The translations under genes were made by a program, and so were the position numbers. A DNA stretch of 64,000 bases, taken from NCBI RefSeq assembly GCF_022012295.1, contig NZ_JAKLTN010000001.1, forward strand, positions 682,001 through 746,000, read 5' to 3'. Source of the stretch: Dechloromonas hankyongensis. GTDB lineage: Bacteria; Pseudomonadota; Gammaproteobacteria; Burkholderiales; Rhodocyclaceae. The notes beneath the pieces are model-generated. The model did no database searches and was not told the DNA's origin. It saw only the letters and a program-made list of their open reading frames with translations. Shown here one piece after another: positions 29,244 through 39,231 of the stretch; the stretch's first letter is position 1; the number at the start of each line of letters is the position of its first letter.

Positions 29244-30766
29244 CCCGAAAACGCCCCCGCAAAATCGCCGAAGGTTCGGACTGGACCTTCGAGGAACTCG
29301 ACCGAGCCGATGCCGAGATCGGCCGGGTCGCCCGCGCCTACGGCCTGGACTGCTACCGCCACCAGCTCGAAATCATCACGGCCGAGCAGATGATGGACGC
29401 CTACGCCGCCATCGGCATGCCGGTCTATTATCATCACTGGTCTTTCGGCAAGCACTTCCTGGAAACTGAGAACCGCTACAAGCGCGGCCATATGGGGCTG
29501 GCCTACGAGATCGTGATCAATTCCGACCCGTGCATTGCCTACCTGATGGAAGAGAACACCATGGCCATGCAGGCCCTGGTCATTGCCCATGCCGGCTACG
29601 GACACAACTCCTTCTTCAAGGGCAACCACCTGTTCAAGCAGTGGACCAGTGCCGATGCCATCATCGACTATCTGGTTTTCGCCCGCAATTACATCAGTGA
29701 GTGCGAGGAGCGCCATGGCGTCGATGCCGTGGAACAGCTGATCGACGCCTGCCACGCGATATCCAGCCTCGGCGTCGACCGTTACAAGCGTTCGCCGCCC
29801 TTGTCGCTGCAAAAGGAGAAGGAGCGCCAGCGGGAGCGCGAAGCCTATTTGCAGTCGCAGGTGAACGAGTTGTGGCGGACCCTGCCGCATCACAAGGAAG
29901 CCGAGCACAGTGGCGAAGAGCTGCGCTTTCCGGAGGAGCCGGAGGAAAACCTGCTCTATTTCATCGAGAAGCACGCGCCCTTGCTCGAGCCATGGCAGCG
30001 CGAAGTGATCCGCATCGTGCGCAAGATCGGCCAGTATTTCTATCCGCAGCGCCAGACGCAGGTCATGAACGAAGGGTGGGCCACGTACTGGCACCATACC
30101 CTGCTCAATACGCTGTACGACGAGGGGCGGCTGACCGACGGCTTCATGTTCGAGTTCCTGCAGTCGCACACCAATGTCGTGATGCAGCCGCCTTACAACA
30201 GCAACTGGTATTCCGGCATCAACCCCTACGCCCTCGGCTTCACCATGTGGCAGGACCTGCGCCGCATCTGCGAAGCGCCGGACGACGAGGATCGCGCCTG
30301 GTTCCCGGAAATCGCCGGCTCCGACTGGCGGGAAACCTTCGACTTCGCGATGCGCAATTTCAAGGACGAGAGTTTCATCGCCCAGTACCTGTCGCCCCGC
30401 CTGATGCGCGAATTCCGCTTCTTCGCCGTGCTCGACGACGACGAGCGCGAAAAGCTGGAAGTCAGCGCCATTCACGACGATCCGGGCTACCGCGCCTTGC
30501 GTCTCAAGCTGTCGGAGCAATACAACCTGGGCACGCACGATCCCGACATCCAGGTGTGGAATGTCGACCTGCGCGGCGACCGCTCGCTGACCCTGCGCCA
30601 TTTCATGCATCGCCGGCGCGACCTGGCGCCAGATTACGAGCGTGTCCTCGAGCATCTGGCCTATCTGTGGGGCTTTGCCGTACGTCTCGAACAGCAGAAC
30701 GAGAAGGGCGAGGTAAGCCTGCTCGCCGAACGCATGCACGACCGCCGGCGCGGCATCGCCGCCTAG
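29240..30766 (+). CDS. spoVR: SpoVR family protein (YcgB-like)
   Basis: 508 residues from ATG 29240, coupled to yeaH; longer in-frame starts overlap yeaH and are rejected. Family motifs seen are YHHWSFGKHF (about residue 62), AHAGYGHNSFFKGN (about 115), MNEGWATYWHH (about 275), NPYALGF and the C-terminal LRHFMHRRRDL. Although named after a Bacillus spore-cortex protein, SpoVR homologues are widespread in non-spore-formers with PrkA and YeaH, and nothing here suggests sporulation. Many conserved His and Glu residues could bind metal; this is an inference. Confidence 0.93.
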   Translation: MTRKRPRKIAEGSDWTFEELDRADAEIGRVARAYGLDCYRHQLEIITAEQMMDAYAAIGMPVYYHHWSFGKHFLETENRYKRGHMGLAYEIVINSDPCIAYLMEENTMAMQALVIAHAGYGHNSFFKGNHLFKQWTSADAIIDYLVFARNYISECEERHGVDAVEQLIDACHAISSLGVDRYKRSPPLSLQKEKERQREREAYLQSQVNELWRTLPHHKEAEHSGEELRFPEEPEENLLYFIEKHAPLLEPWQREVIRIVRKIGQYFYPQRQTQVMNEGWATYWHHTLLNTLYDEGRLTDGFMFEFLQSHTNVVMQPPYNSNWYSGINPYALGFTMWQDLRRICEAPDDEDRAWFPEIAGSDWRETFDFAMRNFKDESFIAQYLSPRLMREFRFFAVLDDDEREKLEVSAIHDDPGYRALRLKLSEQYNLGTHDPDIQVWNVDLRGDRSLTLRHFMHRRRDLAPDYERVLEHLAYLWGFAVRLEQQNEKGEVSLLAERMHDRRRGIAA

Positions 30767-30834
30767 CCTTCTCCGTCGCCTTTCCCTGCTTGCCGCAATC
30801 ATGTGAAAATGGCGAACAATTAAAGGGGGGACAT

Positions 30835-31572
30835 ATGTCGGCTGAACTGCAACCTGCCCTGCAGGTAACGGCTCCGAACGGAGCGCTCGACGGGCACATG
30901 CTGCTCGTCCTAGGCATCATGATCATCATGGGCATGCTGGGCGGAGTGGCCAACCACTTCCTGGCCGACCGCCAGGGCGAGACGGCCCGCCATGAATGGA
31001 TCAAGTACCCGGTATTCGGCGTGGTCGCCGCGCTGACCGTGCCGATGTTCCTCAACATGATTTCCAGCACCCTGCTCGAAGGGGCGCGCACCAAGCCCAT
31101 CGACTATTACGTCTTCGCCGGTTTCTGCCTGCTCTACGTCGTCGCCTCGCGCCGCCTGTTCGAGAACATGGTCCAGCGCCTGATGGGGCAGATCGACCAG
31201 GTGCGGCGTGATGTCGGCCATCTCAAGCAGCAAAAGCGCGACGAGCCGGTCATGCCGGCGCCGGCCAAGGCCGAAGTCGAGGCGCCGAAGGCCAGCGAAC
31301 CCGACCCGCGCGAAGTGCTGTCCTACAACGATGTCGAAATCCTGCGCGCCCTGTCCGAAGAGAGTTTCGTTTATGGCAATCTGGCCGCCATCTGCGACAG
31401 CACCGGCCTAGCGCGCGAACTGGTCAGCCAGCGCCTGACCGTGATGAAGACACTGGGCGTCATCGAAACCCGGATCAACGAGAAGAATGTCCTGCACTGG
31501 ATCGTGTCGGCACGCGGCAAGGCCGTGCTGGCCGAGATCATCGGTGGTCAGGAACAGAAAAAGATCGCATGA
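30835..31572 (+). CDS. Membrane-anchored winged-helix protein (YEATS-associated-helix-like)
   Basis: 245 residues from ATG 30835 with AAAGGGGGG upstream; the frame extends leftward only through spoVR. Three hydrophobic helices lie in the first 105 residues (LLVLGIMIIMGMLGGVANHF, YPVFGVVAALTVPMFLNMI and a helix near DYYVFAGFCLLYVVASRRLF). A coiled coil of about 30 residues (FENMVQRLMGQIDQVRRDV) and an Ala/Glu/Pro linker follow. The C-terminal 75 residues look like a winged helix (ILRALSEESFVYGNLAAICD, LVSQRLTVMKTLGVIETR). The membrane part resembles my recollection of the YEATS-associated helix family; that name is from memory. It may be the last gene of the prkA-yeaH-spoVR unit (68-nt gap). 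The function is unknown. Confidence 0.6.
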   Translation: MSAELQPALQVTAPNGALDGHMLLVLGIMIIMGMLGGVANHFLADRQGETARHEWIKYPVFGVVAALTVPMFLNMISSTLLEGARTKPIDYYVFAGFCLLYVVASRRLFENMVQRLMGQIDQVRRDVGHLKQQKRDEPVMPAPAKAEVEAPKASEPDPREVLSYNDVEILRALSEESFVYGNLAAICDSTGLARELVSQRLTVMKTLGVIETRINEKNVLHWIVSARGKAVLAEIIGGQEQKKIA

Positions 31573-31611
31573 AACCGCTGACCCCGGTCGGCCCTTAACC
31601 TGAAACGAAAC

Positions 31612-32970
31612 ATGAACATCGTCATCCTCGCTGCCGGCCAAGGCAAGCGCATGCATTCCAACCTGCCCAAGGTGCTGCACCCGATCGCCGGCAAGCCGCT
31701 GGCCCAGCATGTCATCGATACCGCCCGCCAGCTGGCGCCGGAAAAACTGATCGTCGTCTATGGCCACGGCGGCGACGTCGTCCGCGCCACGCTGGCTGCC
31801 GACGACCTGGCCTGGGCCGAGCAGGCGCAGCAGCTGGGCACCGGCCATGCCGTCGCCCAGGCCATTCCGGAACTGGACAGCGCCGCGCAGACCCTGGTTC
31901 TCTACGGCGATGTGCCGCTGACCACCGTGGCGACCCTCAAGCGCCTGCTGCAGGCCGGCAAGGACGGGCTGTCGGTGCTCACCGTCGATCTCGCCAACCC
32001 GACCGGCTACGGCCGCATCGTGCGCGATGCGGCGGGCCGCATGGTCAGCATCGTCGAGGAAAAGGATGCCACGGCCGAGCAGAAGGCGATCCGCGAGGTC
32101 AATACCGGCATCATGGCCATCCCGACAGCGCGCCTGGCCGACTGGCTGGGTCGTCTGAAGAACGACAATGCCCAGGGTGAGTACTACCTGACCGACATCG
32201 TCGCGCTGGCCGTGGCCGAGGGCATGCCAGTGCGCACCGCCCAGCCGGAAGGCGAATGGGAAGTGCTCGGCGTAAACAGCAAGGTGCAGCTGGCCGAACT
32301 GGAGCGCCAGCACCAGCGCAATCTGGCTGACCAGCTGCTGGTCGCCGGCGTGCGCCTGGCCGATCCGGCGCGCATCGACATCCGCGGCCAGCTGACCCAT
32401 GGTCGCGATGTCGCCATCGACGTCGGCTGCGTCTTCGAAGGCCTGGTCGAACTGGCCGATGCCGTCGAGGTCGGCCCGTACTGCGTGCTGAAGAACGTCA
32501 AGGTCGGCGCCGGCACGCGCATTGCGGCCTTCTGCCACTTCGAGGATGCGGTGATCGGCCCGGACGGCGTGCTCGGCCCCTATGCCCGCCTGCGCCCGGG
32601 GACCGAACTGGGTCGCGAAGTACATATCGGCAACTTCGTCGAGGTCAAGAAGAGCAAGATCGCCGCCCAGTCGAAGGCCAACCACCTGGCCTACATCGGC
32701 GACGCCGAGATTGGGGAACGGGTCAATGTCGGGGCCGGCACCATCACCTGCAACTACGACGGCGCCAACAAGCACCTGACGGTGATCGAGGACGACGTCT
32801 TCATCGGTTCCGACACCCAGCTGGTGGCACCGGTGCGCGTCGGCCGCGGGGCGACGCTGGGAGCCGGGACGACACTGACCAAGGATGCGCCGCCCGACGC
32901 GCTGACCGTGTCGCGCGCCCGCCAGATGACGCTGCCGGGCTGGTCGCGGCCGCAGAAGGTGAAGAAATAA
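31612..32970 (+). CDS. glmU: Bifunctional GlcNAc-1-P uridyltransferase / glucosamine-1-P acetyltransferase
   Basis: 452 residues, normal length. It makes UDP-GlcNAc for peptidoglycan and LPS in two steps. The N-terminal nucleotidyltransferase has [19 protein letters not shown] (about residues 6-24), [15 protein letters not shown] and NTGIMA. The C-terminal left-handed beta-helix carries hexapeptide repeats, with the acetyltransferase His and neighbours in [11 protein letters not shown] and [10 protein letters not shown]. It starts 39 nt after the previous gene and its stop overlaps the next start codon (TAATG). Confidence 0.96.
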   Translation: MNIVILAAGQGKRMHSNLPKVLHPIAGKPLAQHVIDTARQLAPEKLIVVYGHGGDVVRATLAADDLAWAEQAQQLGTGHAVAQAIPELDSAAQTLVLYGDVPLTTVATLKRLLQAGKDGLSVLTVDLANPTGYGRIVRDAAGRMVSIVEEKDATAEQKAIREVNTGIMAIPTARLADWLGRLKNDNAQGEYYLTDIVALAVAEGMPVRTAQPEGEWEVLGVNSKVQLAELERQHQRNLADQLLVAGVRLADPARIDIRGQLTHGRDVAIDVGCVFEGLVELADAVEVGPYCVLKNVKVGAGTRIAAFCHFEDAVIGPDGVLGPYARLRPGTELGREVHIGNFVEVKKSKIAAQSKANHLAYIGDAEIGERVNVGAGTITCNYDGANKHLTVIEDDVFIGSDTQLVAPVRVGRGATLGAGTTLTKDAPPDALTVSRARQMTLPGWSRPQKVKK

Positions 32971-33293
32971 TGGACTGGGGCTTCATGGCCTTCGCGGTGG
33001 CCTCGACTCTGTCGCTGGCCGCCGGCGGCGTGCTGCTGCTCGCCGGCTATATCGGCACCGTTCCGGCCGCCTTCAGTTTCGGTTTGAAGACCGGCTTGCC
33101 GGTCCTGCTGCTGCCGGTGATCGGCCCGGTGTGGTTCGCGCTGAGCCGCGGTCCGGAATTCCGCCGTGCGGCGATCCAGCTAATTGCAGGTGTGGCCCTG
33201 GTGGCGGTGGCGACCGGCCTGATCCTCGGGCTGGGACCGCATTTCGCCGAAAAACTGGCGGCCGAGATGATAGAGGCTGCCAAAAACCGCTGA
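32970..33293 (+). CDS. Small three-helix membrane protein, unknown function
   Basis: 107 residues with a start overlapping the last base of the glmU stop. Three hydrophobic segments (about residues 8-28, 34-58 and 68-92) and a short amphipathic C-terminal tail with AEKLAAEMIEAAKNR are visible. No family motif was recognised. Its tight coupling to glmU and codon use like its neighbours suggest it is a real gene of this operon rather than a chance frame. Confidence 0.55.
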   Translation: MDWGFMAFAVASTLSLAAGGVLLLAGYIGTVPAAFSFGLKTGLPVLLLPVIGPVWFALSRGPEFRRAAIQLIAGVALVAVATGLILGLGPHFAEKLAAEMIEAAKNR

Positions 33294-33318
33294 TTTTCAT
33301 TCGTACAGGGAGAGCAAG

Positions 33319-35370
33319 ATGTCCAGATACACAAGCGAAACCCTCCGTTCCGTTGCCCTGGTCGGCCATGGCGCCGCCGGGAAGACCAGCCTGACCGAAG
33401 CCCTGCTCTTCGCTACCGGCGCCATCAATGCCAAGGGCAGCGTCGACAAGGGCAATACCGTGGGCGATTCCGACCCGCAGGAAAAGGAAGCCGGACACTC
33501 CCTGAACTCGGCAGTGGTCAATTTCGGCCACGAAGGTACCCATGTCCATCTGATCGATACCCCGGGCTATCCCGACTTTGCCGGGCAGGCCATCGCCGCG
33601 CTGGCCGGGGTCGATACCGCGCTGGTCGTCATCAACGCCCAGACCGGCGTCGAGCTGATGACCGAACGCATGATGCGCCATGCCGCCGAGCGCAAGCTGT
33701 GCCGGATGATCGTCATCAACAAGATCGACGTCGATAACCTCGACCTGCCCGGACTGGTCGCCGACATTCGCGAACGCTTCGGCAAGCAGTGCATGCTGCT
33801 CGACCTGCCGGCGCGCCACGCGGCCGAGGTCGTCGAAGTGCTCGAACACGATGCCGGCGATGCCGATTTCGAATCGGTGGCCGCCGCCCATCGTGCCCTG
33901 ATCGACCAGATCGTCGAGGAAGACGAGGACCTGCTCGCCCAGTATCTCGAGGACGGTGCCGACCCGAGCGCGGCGGCGCTGCATGCGCCGTTCGAGAAGG
34001 CGCTGCGCGAAGGCCACCTGATCCCCATCCTGTTCACCTCGGCGAAGACCGGGGCCGGCATCCGGGAACTGCTGCATGTGCTGGCCTCGCTGGCGCCGAA
34101 CCCGGCCGAAGGCAATTCGCCGCCGTTCTACAAGGGCGAGCCGGGCGGGGCAAGCGAAGCTTTCCACGCCGTGCCGGATGCTGGCAAGCATGTGTTGGCC
34201 CACGTCTTCAAGGTGGTGGCCGACCCCTACATGGGCAAGATCGGCATCTTCCGCGTCCATCAGGGCACGGTGAAGAAGGACATGCAATTGTTCGTCGGCG
34301 ACGGCAAGCGGCCGATCAAGGTCGCCCACCTCTACCAGTTGCAGGGCAAGGATACGGTCGAAGTCGATGAACTGCTGCCGGGCGACATCGGTGCCATCGC
34401 CAAGGTCGAGGAAATCGAATTCGACAGCGTGCTGCACGATTCGCACGACGAGGACCACATCCACCTCGTCCCGCTCGAATTTCCCAAGCCGATGGCCGGC
34501 CTGGCTGTCGAGACCCGCAAGAAGGGCGACGAGCAACGCCTGTTCGACATCCTCGGCAAGCTGGCCATGGAAGACCCGACTTTCCAGGTCGAGCGCCACC
34601 CGACCAGCAATGAAACGGTTATCCGCGGCCTCGGCGAAATCCACCTGAAGTCCAAGCTGGCCAAGATGGCCGGCCAGTACAAGCTGGAAGTCGACACCAA
34701 GCCGCCGCGCATTCCCTACCGCGAGACGATCACCGCCCACGCCGAGGCGATGTATCGCCACAAGAAGCAGTCGGGCGGCGCCGGGCAGTTCGGCGAGGTG
34801 CATCTGCGGATCGAGCCCCGGGAGCGCGGTGAAGGCTTCGAGTTCGTCGATGCGGTCAAGGGCGGGGTCATTCCCGGCGTCTTCATGGCGGCGGTGGAAA
34901 AAGGCGTACGTCAGGGCCTGGAAGGCGGCGTGGTCGCCGGTTACGAAGTCGAGGACGTCAAGGTCACCGTCTTCGACGGCAAGACGCACGCCGTCGACGG
35001 CAAGGAGGTCGCCTTCACCATCGCCGGCCGCAAGGCGGTGATCGAGGCCATCCGCAACGCCCGGCCCATCGTGCTCGAGCCCATCGTCAATATCGAGATC
35101 ACCGTACCCGAAGGGGCAATCGGCGACTTGACCGGCGACCTGTCCGGCCGGCGCGGCCACATCACTGGCACCGACGGGCGCGGTCACGGCATGGCGGCGA
35201 TTTCCGGCGAAGTGCCGCTGGCCGAACTGAACGACTACCAGTCGCGCCTGAAGTCGCTGACCGGCGGGCAGGGCAGCTACACCATCGAATTCGCCCGCTA
35301 TTCCGCCGTGCCGCCCAACGTCCAGCAGCAGATGGCGAGCAGGTTCCAGCTGCACGACGAAGACGAGTGA
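33319..35370 (+). CDS. Elongation factor G paralogue (EF-G2-like GTPase)
   Basis: 683 residues. The order is the EF-G one: GTPase domain with G1 GHGAAGKTSL (about residues 17-26), G3 DTPGYPDF, G4 NKID, then domains II-V, with RIPYRETI and QFGEVHLRIEP of domain IV and GDLSGRRGHITGTDGRG of domain V. In switch I the usual RGITI is replaced by a segment reading EKEAGHSLNSAV, as in the secondary EF-G2 branch. Such paralogues lie away from the rpsL-rpsG-tuf cluster, as here, and their role differs from general translocation in several species. AGGGAG precedes the ATG. A bidirectional terminator follows. Confidence 0.85.
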   Translation: MSRYTSETLRSVALVGHGAAGKTSLTEALLFATGAINAKGSVDKGNTVGDSDPQEKEAGHSLNSAVVNFGHEGTHVHLIDTPGYPDFAGQAIAALAGVDTALVVINAQTGVELMTERMMRHAAERKLCRMIVINKIDVDNLDLPGLVADIRERFGKQCMLLDLPARHAAEVVEVLEHDAGDADFESVAAAHRALIDQIVEEDEDLLAQYLEDGADPSAAALHAPFEKALREGHLIPILFTSAKTGAGIRELLHVLASLAPNPAEGNSPPFYKGEPGGASEAFHAVPDAGKHVLAHVFKVVADPYMGKIGIFRVHQGTVKKDMQLFVGDGKRPIKVAHLYQLQGKDTVEVDELLPGDIGAIAKVEEIEFDSVLHDSHDEDHIHLVPLEFPKPMAGLAVETRKKGDEQRLFDILGKLAMEDPTFQVERHPTSNETVIRGLGEIHLKSKLAKMAGQYKLEVDTKPPRIPYRETITAHAEAMYRHKKQSGGAGQFGEVHLRIEPRERGEGFEFVDAVKGGVIPGVFMAAVEKGVRQGLEGGVVAGYEVEDVKVTVFDGKTHAVDGKEVAFTIAGRKAVIEAIRNARPIVLEPIVNIEITVPEGAIGDLTGDLSGRRGHITGTDGRGHGMAAISGEVPLAELNDYQSRLKSLTGGQGSYTIEFARYSAVPPNVQQQMASRFQLHDEDE

Positions 35371-35388
35371 GCATCACGATCGGGTGCT

Positions 35389-35415
35389 AAAAAGGCCGGT
35401 TCATCCGGCCTTTTT
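35389..35415. terminator. Bidirectional rho-independent terminator
   Basis: AAAAAGGCCGG and CCGGCCTTTTT flank a 5-nt loop. The symmetrical A and T tracts allow it to end both the rightward EF-G2 transcript and the leftward kinase transcript. Confidence 0.85.
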
Positions 35416-35448
35416 CATTTTCAGCCCGACGCCGGACGGCCTCGGCGT

Positions 35449-38400
35449 TCAGGATGGCGGAAAGGCAGCCTGGATACCGGCCAGCACCTGTTCCAGCTCC
35501 GCCGCGACGGCGGCCAGCTTGACCTCCAGCTCGGCGCTGTCGCCCTTGATCGCCTGTTCGAGTTCGAGGGCGAGGGCGGCCAGTTGTTTGGCGCCTATGG
35601 TCCCGCCCGTACCTTTCAGGCTGTGCGCCAGGCGGCTGGCCGTTTCGCGGTCGCCGGCCAGCACGGCGTGGCGGATGCGCCCGGCTTCGCCGGCAAAACG
35701 TATGCCGAAGTCGCGCAGCACCTTCTCGTAGAGGGCGGTCTTGTTCATCATGCGGCGCAGGCCGTCGGCCCCGTCTATCCCGGGTAGCCCGGCAAAGGTC
35801 GGCGGGGCGGCTGGTTCCTGGGCCGCCGGCGTCGCTGGCCCGGCAGTCGGCGCGGTGTGGCGGCGTATCATGTCGACCAGGCGTTCGGGGTCGATCGGCT
35901 TGGTCAGGAAGTCGTTCATGCCGGCTTCGGAAGCGCGCTGGCGCTCGTTTTCCAGGGCATGGGCGGTCAGCGCAACGATGGGAATGTCGCACCGGAAGGA
36001 ACCGGTCCGGATGCGCCGCGTCGCCTCCAGTCCGTCCATTTCCGGCATCTGGATGTCCATCAGGATGAGGTCGATTTCCATCCCCGAGCGCTCCAGTTCG
36101 CGCAGGGCGACCTCGCCGTTGTCGGCAAGCAAGACGGTGGCGCCCAGCGATTCGAGCAGGTCGCGGATGATCAGCTGGTTGGTCGGCACGTCCTCGGCGA
36201 CCAGAATGCGCGCCCCGGCCAGCGGGGCGGCGGCGACCGGCGCCAGGGCGGGGCTGCCGGTGCTCGGCAGACCGCGCAGGCGGGCCAGCATTTCGCCGAT
36301 GCCGGCCGCGGTGACCGGCTTTTCGGCGACCTCGTCGAAATCGCCGAGGGTGCCGCGCAGCCTGGCCGAATGCGGGTTGTCGGCGGTGATCATGACCAGG
36401 CGGGTCGTCCGGCCCAGCCGGGCGCGCAGGATTTCGGCCAGGGCCAGGCCGTCCATGCCGGGCATGTTGAGATCGACCATGATGCAATCGAAGGGCTGCG
36501 TATCGCGGTCCAGGCGAGCCAGCGCGGCGTTGCCCGAATCGTCGGTCTCGACCGTGCACCCGTGCTTTTGCAGCAGGCGCGCGAGGACCGTGCGGGCCAG
36601 CTTGTTGTCGTCGACCACCAGCACCCGATAGTCGGTGCTCGGCGGCGGCGCCGCCGGCGCGTCGTCGTCGATGCCGAGCCACACGTTGAAGATGAAGGTC
36701 GAGCCGATCTGCGGCGTGCTGTCGACGTGGATGGAGCCGCCCATCATTTCGATCAGCCGCTTGGTGATGACCAGGCCGAGCCCGGTACCGCCGAATTTGC
36801 GGGTGACCGACGTGTCGGCCTGGGTGAAGGGCTGGAACAGGCTGGCCCGCTGCTCGGGCGACATGCCGATTCCCGTATCCTGGATGCGGAAGGACAGGTT
36901 GGCGCGCTTGTCGTGCCGCTCGTTGCAGTCGGCGTACAGTGTGATGCTGCCGTTGGCGGTGAACTTGATGGCATTGCTGATCAGGTTGATCAGCACCTGC
37001 GACAGGCGCAAGGCGTCGCCGCGCAGGCCTTGCGGCACATTGGGCGAAACGACGTACTCGAGGACGAGCTTCTTTTCCTGGACGCGGGTGCGCAGCAGGC
37101 TCGACAGGTTGTCGAGGACATCGTCGAGATGGAAGCCGGCGTCTTCGAGTTGCATGCCGCCGGCGTCAATCTTCGAGAAGTCAAGCACGTCGTTGACGAT
37201 GGCCAGCAGCAGCTTGCCGGCGCCTTCGATGCGCCGCACGTATTCCATTTCGCGCGGGCTGAGCGGGCTTTGCAGCAGCAGGTAGGAAAGGCCGATCACG
37301 CCGTTCAGCGGCGTCCGGATCTCGTGGCTCATGTTGGCCAGGAAGTCGGCCCGCGCCTGGGCCAGTGCTTCGGCCTCCTGCTGGGCCTGGGCGCGCATGC
37401 GGGCGAGGGCGCGTTCGCGGCCGTTGTCGAAGGCGAGCCGGTTGCGCAGGGTTTCCAGGCCCTGGACGACCTGGGCGATCTCGTCGCTGCCGCGGATATT
37501 GAGCGGTGTATTGAAACGGCCGGATGAAATGGCCTGGAAGGTCGGCAGGACCTGCGTATTGAGCGGCTCGAGCACCAGTTTGCGCAGGAGCAGGACGATG
37601 GTGAGGAAAATGACGCTGGCCATGATCAGGCCGCCGGCGACGACCAGCCATACGATGCGCTGGGCGAGGGCGGTGAATTCCTCGACCGTGGTGCCGCCGG
37701 CGACGATCCATCGCGGATTGTCGAGGACCTCGAAAATGACCATCTTCTTGCGCGCAACCTTGTCGCCGGCCTCCTCGTTTTTCCACAGGTAGCTGATCTC
37801 GCCACGCCGCTGTTTCAGCATTTCGTTGACCAGGTTCTCGCCGCTGCCCAACTGGAAGCGGCTGACGCTCTGCCCTTCCTTGTACGGATGGAGGATAAGG
37901 TCGCCGTAATGCTCGTCCGACGTGCCGTCGACGATGTAGTAGTAGCCGCTGTTACCGACCTGCATGGAACGGATCTGCGTCTTCAGCGGCTTGAGCTGTT
38001 CGCTGATGTCAATGCCGATGACGCTGGCGCCGATGACTTCGCCGTCGCGGTCGACGATGGGCGTGTAGCGGGTGACGTATTGCCGGCCGAAGACGCGCGC
38101 CGGGCCGGTGTAGGTCTCGCCCTTGACCAGCGGCAGATGGGCCGGATGCCCGGCCTCGAGATAGCTGCCGATGGGCGACTTGCCGTTTTCGTCGAGCGCT
38201 GTGCTCATGCGCCGTTCGAAGCCCTGCGGCGTGAGCAGGAAAATGGTGCCGACCCCGCGCAGGTCGCGCAGCACCCCGTCGATTTTCCGATTGGCGGGAT
38301 TGCCGGTCTGTTCGAGCATGGCCTCGAAGCTGCGGCGGCTTACCTTGTCCCGGCCGCCCAGGGTTTCGTACACGCGATCGGACAGGATCTTGGCGTACTC

Positions 38401-39087
38401 GACCGTCTCGATATTGGCGCTCTCGATGCGGGACGATACGGCGGCGCGCAGCAGGCTGACGTCGTGGGTGAGTTGCTGGCGGGCGTTGTCGTCGAGGACG
38501 CGGGTGACGTGGCCGGCCAGGAAATAGCTGGCGATGCCGAGGATCAGGATGGCGGCGAGCAGCGACGCCGTGACCAGCTTGGTGCCCAGCGAGCGGCTCT
38601 CGAAAGCGCCATACAGCGCGGTCCACGGCCGGCGGCGGCGGACTTTGCCGTGCTGGACGAACAGATGGCTGGCCTGCGCCGGTTCGCGGAGCATGGCATA
38701 GGCGCTCTCCGCCGCGGTGATCTGTTCGCGGCTCGGCTTGCGCCGCATGGACAGGTAGCCGGAGCGCTTCTTGCCGCTGCGGAACGGCGAGACGTGGGCC
38801 TCCACCCAGTAGAAATCGCCGTTCTTGCAGCGGTTCTTGATCAGGCCTATCCACGGCCGGCCGGCCTTGATGTCGCGCCACAGGTCGGCGAATACCTCGG
38901 CCGGCATGTCCGGGTGACGCAGGATGTTCTGCGGCTGGCCGATCAGTTCATCTTCGGTAAAGCCGCTGATGTCGATGAAATCCTGATTGGCAAAGACGAT
39001 CCGCCCCTGCTCGTCGGTACGCGAGATGATGATCTGCTCATCCCGAAGTTCGATCTCATGACCGGTTACCGCACCGTTGTCGCGCAT
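35449..39087 (-). CDS. Hybrid sensor histidine kinase with PAS, Cache, HAMP, two receivers and HPt
   Basis: 1212 residues. The order is: PAS domain of Aer type (about 15-120), an Arg-rich linker, a membrane helix (about 170-192), a large periplasmic Cache-type sensor (about 195-480), a second helix (about 488-512), HAMP, a coiled coil, HisKA with His in FLANMSHEIRTPLNGVIGL (about 600), HATPase with N box LINLISNAIKF and GTGLGL, receiver 1 (VLVVDDNKLAR, Asp in CIMVDLNMPGMDG), receiver 2 (ILVAEDVPTN, Asp in LILMDIQMPEMDG) and a C-terminal HPt with RLAHSLKGTGG. It is therefore a full phosphorelay in one chain, sensing both a periplasmic ligand and a cytoplasmic or redox signal. It lies 144 nt downstream of an OmpR-type regulator gene that is the likely partner. 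Confidence 0.9.
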   Translation of the reverse strand: MRDNGAVTGHEIELRDEQIIISRTDEQGRIVFANQDFIDISGFTEDELIGQPQNILRHPDMPAEVFADLWRDIKAGRPWIGLIKNRCKNGDFYWVEAHVSPFRSGKKRSGYLSMRRKPSREQITAAESAYAMLREPAQASHLFVQHGKVRRRRPWTALYGAFESRSLGTKLVTASLLAAILILGIASYFLAGHVTRVLDDNARQQLTHDVSLLRAAVSSRIESANIETVEYAKILSDRVYETLGGRDKVSRRSFEAMLEQTGNPANRKIDGVLRDLRGVGTIFLLTPQGFERRMSTALDENGKSPIGSYLEAGHPAHLPLVKGETYTGPARVFGRQYVTRYTPIVDRDGEVIGASVIGIDISEQLKPLKTQIRSMQVGNSGYYYIVDGTSDEHYGDLILHPYKEGQSVSRFQLGSGENLVNEMLKQRRGEISYLWKNEEAGDKVARKKMVIFEVLDNPRWIVAGGTTVEEFTALAQRIVWLVVAGGLIMASVIFLTIVLLLRKLVLEPLNTQVLPTFQAISSGRFNTPLNIRGSDEIAQVVQGLETLRNRLAFDNGRERALARMRAQAQQEAEALAQARADFLANMSHEIRTPLNGVIGLSYLLLQSPLSPREMEYVRRIEGAGKLLLAIVNDVLDFSKIDAGGMQLEDAGFHLDDVLDNLSSLLRTRVQEKKLVLEYVVSPNVPQGLRGDALRLSQVLINLISNAIKFTANGSITLYADCNERHDKRANLSFRIQDTGIGMSPEQRASLFQPFTQADTSVTRKFGGTGLGLVITKRLIEMMGGSIHVDSTPQIGSTFIFNVWLGIDDDAPAAPPPSTDYRVLVVDDNKLARTVLARLLQKHGCTVETDDSGNAALARLDRDTQPFDCIMVDLNMPGMDGLALAEILRARLGRTTRLVMITADNPHSARLRGTLGDFDEVAEKPVTAAGIGEMLARLRGLPSTGSPALAPVAAAPLAGARILVAEDVPTNQLIIRDLLESLGATVLLADNGEVALRELERSGMEIDLILMDIQMPEMDGLEATRRIRTGSFRCDIPIVALTAHALENERQRASEAGMNDFLTKPIDPERLVDMIRRHTAPTAGPATPAAQEPAAPPTFAGLPGIDGADGLRRMMNKTALYEKVLRDFGIRFAGEAGRIRHAVLAGDRETASRLAHSLKGTGGTIGAKQLAALALELEQAIKGDSAELEVKLAAVAAELEQVLAGIQAAFPPS

Positions 39088-39231
39088 TGAGAAACCGTTT
39101 CCCCCAGCCGTCGGCGGTTGATTCCGCCGAACGATATCGCGGCGCTACCGCTGCGACGCAGAATCAACACTATTACTAAAATAATAACTTTTCGCCGGTG
39201 TTTTTAACAGGCCGGCTCCCGACGGACCGGT
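39088..39231 (-). other. Spacer between regulator and large hybrid kinase
   Basis: 144 nt. It has an AT-rich core around 39172-39187 that may hold a promoter for the 1212-residue kinase, and a 6-bp inverted repeat CGGCGG / CCGCCG at 39112-39129. Promoter boxes could not be fixed. Confidence 0.35.

Noticed and set aside
29240..30766. Evidence for sporulation from spoVR and prkA
   Set aside because: Both families are common in non-spore-forming proteobacteria as a stress module, and all neighbours are Gram-negative envelope and metabolism genes.
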